The position numbers and the translations under genes are program-made. Below the pieces are notes generated by a model. The model was not told the DNA's origin and did no database searches. It was given only the letters and a program-made list of their open reading frames with translations. Source: Thermoproteota archaeon (GTDB lineage: Archaea; Thermoproteota; Thermoprotei_A; Sulfolobales; Desulfurococcaceae). Taken from it: a stretch of DNA of 19,538 nucleotides. Positions 15,801 through 19,538 of the stretch are shown here, piece by piece (the stretch's first letter is position 1; each line of letters starts with the position of its first letter). The stretch lies in NCBI GenBank assembly GCA_013154205.1, contig JAADCY010000033.1, positions 1 through 19,538 of the forward strand, written 5' to 3'.

Positions 15801-15818
15801 GGGGAGACCGGCCGGTAT
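15801..15818 (-). other. Trailer of the tRNA-Lys 5' half (trans-assembly arm)
   Basis: Eighteen nt directly after the 5' tRNA half. All but the first A pair with the leader of the 3' half at 19504-19520: 17 bp including one G-U. Together with the exons they form the bulge-helix-bulge substrate for splicing endonuclease. The first A belongs to the GG^A bulge. Confidence 0.88.
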
Positions 15819-15849
15819 CCGCCGCTCTACCAGGCTGAGCTACGGGCCC
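15819..15849 (-). tRNA. tRNA-Lys(CUU) 5' half, split gene
   Basis: On the minus strand this 31-nt exon starts GGGCCCGTAGCTC, with a 7-nt acceptor strand, TA, the D-stem GCTC/GAGC, a D-loop containing GG, G26, and the first four bases of the anticodon stem (GCGG, positions 27-30), where it stops. No anticodon, T-arm or 3' acceptor strand follows locally. All missing parts occur in the separate minus-strand half at 19455-19497, which restores seven perfect acceptor pairs. Cleavage after the second base of the GG^A bulge fits the archaeal endonuclease rule. A TATA element at 15882-15889 suggests its own promoter. Confidence 0.93.
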
Positions 15850-15859
15850 ATAAGTTCAA

Positions 15860-15872
15860 CCCTAACTTAGGG
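15860..15872 (-). repeat. Palindrome just upstream of the tRNA 5' half
   Basis: CCCTAACTTAGGG is a 6+1+6 perfect inverted repeat lying at the predicted transcript start of the tRNA 5' half, between the TATA box and the exon. It may be a regulatory site or leader hairpin; its role is unknown. Confidence 0.35.
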
Positions 15873-15881
15873 GGAATTCTG

Positions 15882-15889
15882 GTTATAAA
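15882..15889 (-). promoter_or_regulatory. TATA box for the tRNA 5' half
   Basis: TTTATAAC on the minus strand is centred about 36 nt before the first tRNA base. It predicts a transcript start near 15860 and a leader of about 10 nt to be removed by RNase P. Confidence 0.55.
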
Positions 15890-15917
15890 CCTATCGTCGT
15901 GTATTATATGGGAGTGT

Positions 15918-15926
15918 TTATAAACT
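15918..15926 (+). promoter_or_regulatory. TATA box for the TBP gene
   Basis: TTTATAAAC is a near-consensus archaeal TATA box. It is centred about 38 nt before the ATG at 15961, predicting a transcript start near 15948 and a leader of about 13 nt. A second TTTATAAA abuts the start codon (15953-15960). Confidence 0.6.
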
Positions 15927-15960
15927 ATGAGATTGTTTTTTAAATCGGGGGATTTATAAA

Positions 15961-16545
15961 ATGAGTGGACTGGAAGGAGAGATCTCACTCAACCCTACAA
16001 CTAAAATAGAGAACATAGTTGCAACTGTCATACTAGACCAGACATTAGACCTAAACCTCATTGAGAGCAGAGTCCCCAACGTAACTTATCAGCCCGACCA
16101 ATTTCCAGGCCTTATCCTCAGACTGGAGAGGCCGAAGACAACTGCTCTTATATTTAAATCTGGAAAAATGGTTGTTACAGGCGCTAAGAGTACGAGCGAG
16201 CTCATAGAAGCTGTTAAGAGAATAATAAAACTGCTACGCAAACATGGTATAAAGATAACCTCGAAGCCTAGGATACAGATACAGAACATAGTTGCGAGTG
16301 GGGACATCAATGCGATGGTTAACCTTGAGAGAGCGGCATACCTATTAGAGGACAGTATGTATGAACCCGAACAGTTTCCCGGCCTAATACACCGTATGAG
16401 GAGCCCCAGAGTAGTACTCTTAATCTTCAGTAGTGGGAAAATGGTGATCACGGGAGCTAAGGAGGAGAGAGAAGTCGAGGAAGCAGTTAGGAAAATAGCT
16501 CAGAAGCTCCTCGAATTGAAATGCCTATTTCCCAGAAGAGGATAA
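15961..16545 (+). CDS. tbp: TATA-binding protein (TBP)
   Basis: A 194-residue general transcription factor that binds TATA boxes and recruits TFB and RNA polymerase. The two direct repeats of the saddle are plain: YQPDQFPGLILRLERP...SGKMVVTGAK (43-76) and YEPEQFPGLIHRMRSP...SGKMVITGAK (134-167). The N-terminus is short, and the C-terminus ends KCLFPRRG without the acidic tail found in some euryarchaeal forms. The start ATG matches the family start. The promoter region is shared divergently with the tRNA-Lys 5' half on the minus strand. Confidence 0.97.
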   Translation: MSGLEGEISLNPTTKIENIVATVILDQTLDLNLIESRVPNVTYQPDQFPGLILRLERPKTTALIFKSGKMVVTGAKSTSELIEAVKRIIKLLRKHGIKITSKPRIQIQNIVASGDINAMVNLERAAYLLEDSMYEPEQFPGLIHRMRSPRVVLLIFSSGKMVITGAKEEREVEEAVRKIAQKLLELKCLFPRRG

Positions 16546-16581
16546 CCAGGCTAATAAGTCTCTTTACACAAAATCTTTTCT

Positions 16582-16650
16582 TTGAATGATGACGTGGGCA
16601 GCCTGAGACCCTTCTATAGGGGATGAAGACCCTAGTCTCACACTGACTCA
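16582..16650 (+). ncRNA. C/D box sRNA candidate 1
   Basis: The box order fits an archaeal 2'-O-methylation guide RNA: C box ATGATGA (16586-16592), D' box CTGA (16603-16606), C' box ATGAAGA (16623-16629, one mismatch) and D box CTGA (16643-16646). The D' guide is 10 nt (CGTGGGCAGC) and the D guide 13 nt (CCCTAGTCTCACA). The D'/C' spacer is 16 nt instead of the usual 3-5 and can form a small CCCT/AGGG hairpin. It sits between the TBP stop and the next start, with no reading frame. rRNA or tRNA targets were not assigned. Confidence 0.72.
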
Positions 16651-16657
16651 CATTATT

Positions 16658-16667
16658 GGTGATCACC
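16658..16667 (+). promoter_or_regulatory. Palindromic ribosome binding site before the palm-like gene
   Basis: GGTGATCACC is a perfect 10-nt palindrome whose left half, GGTGATC, matches the archaeal ribosome binding consensus, 2 nt before the TTG at 16670 (core GGTGA to start is 7 nt). It decides the TTG start. Confidence 0.5.
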
Positions 16668-16669
16668 CG

Positions 16670-17104
16670 TTGCTAATAGAGGGATTAATAATTGTAGCCG
16701 ACCTCGATAAGTTTGAAGAGTATGTAGAGATGCATGGACTAGATGAGTATAAACCGAACGACATAACTGGGACATTAACAAGCATGTTCTATGACTTCGC
16801 CATAAGGTGGCGGGGAGTAGTGATCTATGGCCTCGACTTTGAAAGAGGCACAGAAGAAGTAATTATAGAGATACCTATACCAAGCGAAATAGACGATATA
16901 GTAAGAGATCTAGAAGAAATACGTAGAACGATAAACAGGTTAGGAGCTTCAATAACAATTGTAGTAGTAAGAGACTATGTTGTGTGTAAACCAGCTAGAA
17001 ATAGACGAGAAGCATATTATGGAACACCCGGTAGAAGCAGGGCGATGAAGATTCTAAGATCGATTAAACGGAGGGGCGGTAACCAAGTATATGTTGAAGT
17101 ATAA
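16670..17104 (+). CDS. Small protein with possible nucleotide-cyclase/palm-like fold
   Basis: A 144-residue protein I cannot place in a named family. The first 105 residues follow the order strand (LIIVADLD, Asp11 and Asp13), long helix, helix (TLTSMFYDFAIRW), hairpin (GVVIYGLD...EEVIIEIP), helix (DDIVRDLEEIRRTINRLG), strand (SITIVVVRD). This resembles the palm domain of GTP cyclohydrolase III, GGDEF and CRISPR-polymerase-like proteins, where the first-strand aspartates bind metal; this is inference from pattern. A basic tail (107-137, ending RSIKRRGG) may bind nucleic acid. It begins with TTG behind GGTGATC. Both flanks carry C/D box sRNA candidates, within 24 and 50 nt. Confidence 0.75.
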   Translation: MLIEGLIIVADLDKFEEYVEMHGLDEYKPNDITGTLTSMFYDFAIRWRGVVIYGLDFERGTEEVIIEIPIPSEIDDIVRDLEEIRRTINRLGASITIVVVRDYVVCKPARNRREAYYGTPGRSRAMKILRSIKRRGGNQVYVEV

Positions 17105-17150
17105 TGATTTAACGAAATAGTATTAGGCTTGTAAACACATTTTCTGATGA

Positions 17151-17220
17151 TTGGATGATGAGGCCGACATAGTCGGAGTAACCCCTAACGCTATGAAGAG
17201 GGGTCGATTGGCTGATCTAA
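17151..17220 (+). ncRNA. C/D box sRNA candidate 2
   Basis: C box ATGATGA (17155-17161), D'-like CTAA (17185-17188), C' box ATGAAGA (17193-17199, one mismatch) with a normal 4-nt D'/C' spacer, and D box CTGA (17212-17215). The D guide is 12 nt (GGGGTCGATTGG). TTGGA and TCTAA at the ends can pair, closing the kink-turn. The first guide region is long (23 nt) and contains a CCGAC/GTCGG hairpin, which is unusual. It lies 50 nt after the palm-like gene, with no reading frame. The target was not assigned. Confidence 0.65.
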
Positions 17221-17383
17221 TAAAGTATTAGCTTATTAAAGAATAATATCAATGTATGTATGAATCTAGTGTTGATTATCTTCATAGTTTTTCACATTTT
17301 ATATTGCAACGCTATGTATTAATAATAAATGAAAATAAATACCGTCATTGAACAAATATATTTGAATATTTATGGTGTAGATT
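17221..17383 (+). other. AT-rich spacer with probable promoter
   Basis: About 160 nt of very AT-rich sequence between the second sRNA candidate and the next gene. I see no coding frame or convincing RNA structure. A TATA-like AAATATATTTGAA near 17355 and GGTG at 17372 probably serve the gene at 17384. Confidence 0.4.
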
Positions 17384-18394
17384 TTGTCCGGCGAAGAACT
17401 TGTAGAGATAAAGGTTCATGAAAAACTGGATGAACTAAGCAAGAAGATTTCATCTAGCTCCTTTGAAGCACATATTACCCTAGAAGGAATATTTCAAGGA
17501 ATAGAAAGAGTAATCGGTGATAAGATCCCCCATGTCTTTAAAATGCTTGCAGAAAAATCAAAGAACACTTGTATCTTCAACAGAATAAATCTAAAACGGA
17601 GAACCAGTAGTTGGGACGAAGTAGTTTTACTTCTATGCAATGGAGTTGTTATAGGTGCACATGGCGAAATCAATGGGCAAAGACTTTATGGTTCAAAACT
17701 TCTCGAGCAATTATCATATAATGTTAACAATAATGTTTATTCACATATTATTATTGAAGAGACGCTGCTTCCATCGGAATTTGTCAAGAAATACTTAAAA
17801 CTAGAAGATTTTGGAGAAACACAAGAACCTAAACCTAAAGAGACTCAGACTGAGAAGAAGACTAAGACTATTACAAAAGTAGACGCTTACGCTGAGACAA
17901 CACAGTTAAATATTCCTATAGCCTCAACGATTCCCGTCGAGACTTCACTTGATAAAACAAAGGTTTTACCTCGGCGACCAATCCCTCCAGGTTTTGTCCC
18001 ACCCAAATTTATAGCATCGGATACAAGGAAAAAAGAGGAGACCGAAGAAAAAGAGATCGCTGGTACTAAGAAGCCTATGAACGTATATATAGCACTACGA
18101 TTATCGGACAAGGTACTCGATCTGAGTAACCGATTAGTTGAACTCGCCGAGGTCGAGGGCATAGGGGTATCTTATTCTTCATTATCATATAATGGGAGTG
18201 CCTATGTTCTTGAAACCAATGTTACCCGTGTAGGGTTTATTAGGAAGTATGAGAAAATACGTAGGATCGCCGAGAAAATAGCTTCTATCTTAATAGATTG
18301 CATGTCTGATTCCCCCCTAGCTTTTGATCGGGTAATAGTTATTCTTCGTCACGGTTTTGACACCGTTCGCGTTGTTAAGAAGATACATGAGTAA
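17384..18394 (+). CDS. Unrecognised two-domain protein with charged, proline-rich linker
   Basis: A 336-residue protein of unknown family. An N-terminal domain (about 1-145) has helices followed by a strand pair (DEVVLLLCNGVVIGAHGEING) that recalls roadblock/longin-type small folds. A low-complexity linker (about 146-230) is rich in Lys, Glu, Thr and Pro, with PRRPIPPGFVPPKF in the middle. A C-terminal alpha/beta domain (about 232-336) contains two long helices and ends DRVIVILRHGFDTVRVVKK. There is no signal peptide or membrane segment. The layout suits an adaptor or scaffold that joins partners, and the Pro stretch may be a docking site (inference). It starts with TTG 17384 after GGTG; the stop is 29 nt from a convergent gene. 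Confidence 0.75.
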   Translation: MSGEELVEIKVHEKLDELSKKISSSSFEAHITLEGIFQGIERVIGDKIPHVFKMLAEKSKNTCIFNRINLKRRTSSWDEVVLLLCNGVVIGAHGEINGQRLYGSKLLEQLSYNVNNNVYSHIIIEETLLPSEFVKKYLKLEDFGETQEPKPKETQTEKKTKTITKVDAYAETTQLNIPIASTIPVETSLDKTKVLPRRPIPPGFVPPKFIASDTRKKEETEEKEIAGTKKPMNVYIALRLSDKVLDLSNRLVELAEVEGIGVSYSSLSYNGSAYVLETNVTRVGFIRKYEKIRRIAEKIASILIDCMSDSPLAFDRVIVILRHGFDTVRVVKKIHE

Positions 18395-18423
18395 GGTCTT
18401 TTTGTCGAAAATTTCGGAAAAGT

Positions 18424-19344
18424 TTAGACTCCGCATAATATCATTGCAGTTGTAATATCGGCGAAATCCACGATAAATATGCTTCTTCCTTCAACACTGT
18501 ATTCCTTTAGGATAAGGAGTTCTGATGCTATGGATAATATTTGTGAGTTGAAAACTTTTTTCGCGAAGCGATCGGATTCGCCGGGTATCCATGATATAGG
18601 TTTGCCGTGCTCTACTATACAGTATTTTCTTATTATTGGCGATAAATACTCTGATGATACGGGTGTGATCGTTGTGCCGGATTGATATGGGCCCATTGCG
18701 GGTACAACTATGACATAGTTATCTCGTCTTGTAGGTATAAAGAGAAATGATGGGAACTTATATGTACCAAAACACCTTAAACTAGGATGTTCATGACCGA
18801 TGATGACAGCATCATAGTCGGATATATCGACGTCTATATGACCATGTGTTAATAGGATAGTCTCACCGCCTAGTTCGATCTCTAGATCTCTCAAGAGCTC
18901 TAATCCATAATCCTTTAGTAGAAGCCTCAAGTAGTTGTCATGATTACCTCTGATCAATATTATTTCCTTTATTGCAAGATCGAACATGATGTACTCTAAT
19001 AATTCCCTAACTTCCCTCCGTTCTTGACGTAGAAGTCTATCAAATGCATGCTTGATGTCCCCATTGATAATTATTTTCCGGGGCTTTATGATCCTATGTA
19101 TTCGTGTTAAGCTCTCTTTGATCTTCTTTAATTGGATCCTTGGAACTATCATGCCTGGAAAATACTTTGCGGACTTATCAGAATAATCCAGTCCTCGAGC
19201 TAGTGCTTCCTCAAAACCTAGATGAAGATCATTTATGACCACAGCGTCTTGTTTATCAAGATAGAGCGCTGGCTCGCCAGGCACTACATAGATATGCTTT
19301 AATGGTATGCCGGCCGGTTTATACAACGTTTTATTATTAGTCAT
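18424..19344 (-). CDS. COG1407-type metallophosphoesterase
   Basis: A 306-residue predicted ICC-like phosphoesterase. Metal-binding motifs are in order: DLH (39-41) in NDLHLGFE, NGDIKH (94-99), GNHD (133-136), THGH (166-169) and GHEHP (183-187). The opening 'ALYLDKQDAVVINDLHLG' is typical of the archaeal COG1407 group, whose bacterial relatives sit beside DNA repair helicases; no such neighbour is present here. After the catalytic domain it has about 90 residues with no recognised motif. The frame opens at TTG 19371, but the ATG at 19344 has GGTG 9 nt upstream and a TATA box (19380-19387) at suitable distance, so it is preferred. Confidence 0.9.
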   Translation of the reverse strand: MTNNKTLYKPAGIPLKHIYVVPGEPALYLDKQDAVVINDLHLGFEEALARGLDYSDKSAKYFPGMIVPRIQLKKIKESLTRIHRIIKPRKIIINGDIKHAFDRLLRQERREVRELLEYIMFDLAIKEIILIRGNHDNYLRLLLKDYGLELLRDLEIELGGETILLTHGHIDVDISDYDAVIIGHEHPSLRCFGTYKFPSFLFIPTRRDNYVIVVPAMGPYQSGTTITPVSSEYLSPIIRKYCIVEHGKPISWIPGESDRFAKKVFNSQILSIASELLILKEYSVEGRSIFIVDFADITTAMILCGV

Positions 19345-19379
19345 TGATTCGGCACCAGAGGGCATTAGCAACTGAGTAT

Positions 19380-19387
19380 CAATATAG
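19380..19387 (-). promoter_or_regulatory. TATA box for the COG1407 gene
   Basis: CTATATTG on the minus strand predicts a transcript start near 19358 and a leader of about 14 nt containing GGTG before the ATG at 19344. It lies 68 nt downstream of the tRNA 3' half in the same direction. Confidence 0.45.
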
Positions 19388-19454
19388 TCATGCTACCAAG
19401 TCTACTCTAACTTTATCCATCCTATTATTGTTGAACTAGAAATGGAAGGGCGAG

Positions 19455-19497
19455 CGGGCCCGCCGGGATTTGAACCCGGGACCTACGGGTTAAGAGC
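19455..19497 (-). tRNA. tRNA-Lys(CUU) 3' half, split gene
   Basis: On the minus strand this 43-nt exon begins with G31, then the anticodon loop CTCTTAA with anticodon CTT, the 3' anticodon strand CCCGT, the variable loop, the T-arm CCGGG-TTCAAAT-CCCGG, the acceptor strand CGGGCCC and discriminator G. CCA is not encoded. No D-arm or 5' acceptor strand precedes it; they are in the half at 15819-15849. The joined anticodon stem GCGGG/CCCGT has five pairs (one G-U), and the acceptor stem has seven Watson-Crick pairs. The promoter is probably beyond the window edge. Confidence 0.93.
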
Positions 19498-19520
19498 CTC
19501 GACTACCGACCGGTCTCCCC
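19498..19520 (-). other. Leader of the tRNA-Lys 3' half (trans-assembly arm)
   Basis: Positions 19504-19520 are complementary to the 5'-half trailer over 17 bp (one G-U). The next GTCG (19500-19503) pairs with CGGC of the 5' exon, and AG^G (19499-19497) forms the second 3-nt bulge. Together they complete a canonical bulge-helix-bulge. Confidence 0.88.
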
Positions 19521-19538
19521 AGGCTCTTCTAGGTATCT

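Noticed and set aside
15801..15849. Reading the tRNA-like sequence as a degenerate pseudogene or integration-site remnant
   Set aside because: The exon is intact up to position 30, ends exactly where the other half begins, and the flanking trailer is complementary to the other half's leader. An att-type remnant would normally be a 3' fragment beside an integrase, and no integrase is present.
15801..19520. A cis intron or a simple circularly permuted tRNA
   Set aside because: The 3' half is upstream of the 5' half, and known permuted genes have only short spacers. Here 3.6 kb with genes on both strands intervene.

Overview
The window reads as chromosomal DNA of a hyperthermophilic crenarchaeon, most likely a member of the Desulfurococcales. 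The reasons are a TATA-binding protein gene, an ATP-dependent DNA ligase, a GPN-loop GTPase, DUF2070 and COG1407-type archaeal proteins, archaeal TATA boxes about 26 nt upstream of inferred transcript starts, GGTGA-type ribosome binding sites, C/D box guide RNAs, and AGA/AGG/ATA-rich codons in an AT-leaning background. The genus cannot be fixed from sequence alone. No insertion sequence, prophage or CRISPR array was seen.

Layout. 1-3120 (+): two four-CBS proteins, a Mut7-C RNase-like protein with a zinc ribbon, and an AMMECR1 protein, tightly packed. 3122-5427: an unrecognised ACT/V4R-like protein (-), NAD synthetase (+) and an unrecognised beta-rich protein (-). 5507-8489: a small metallophosphoesterase (+), then leftward genes for a NagD-type HAD phosphatase, two small proteins, and a GtrA membrane protein with a degenerate glycosyltransferase half. 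8583-10999: a family 4 uracil-DNA glycosylase (+) converging on a secreted, membrane-anchored Lon-like (S16) Ser-Lys protease (-). 11198-15778 (+): DNA ligase, GPN GTPase, a GC-rich structured RNA candidate and DUF2070. 15801-19538: TBP, two C/D box sRNA candidates flanking a small palm-like protein, an unrecognised two-domain protein, a COG1407 phosphoesterase (-), and two halves of one tRNA.

The standout is the tRNA. The minus strand carries a 5' half (15819-15849) and, 3.6 kb upstream in transcription order, a 3' half (19455-19497). Joined, they give a complete 74-nt tRNA-Lys with anticodon CUU. The trailer of the 5' half and the leader of the 3' half are complementary over 17 bp, and the junction folds into a textbook bulge-helix-bulge: 3-bp outer helix, NN^N bulge, 4-bp helix, NN^N bulge, intron helix. 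The gene is therefore split and must be assembled in trans, because the halves are in permuted order and separated by genes on both strands. Split tRNAs are known from Nanoarchaeum, Caldivirga and some Desulfurococcales, so the mechanism has precedent; whether this locus is already catalogued needs a lookup.

Most other genes are housekeeping: base excision repair and ligation, NAD synthesis, transcription initiation and RNA modification. The less explained parts are the secreted Lon-like protease, the sRNA-flanked palm-like protein, and several hypothetical proteins.
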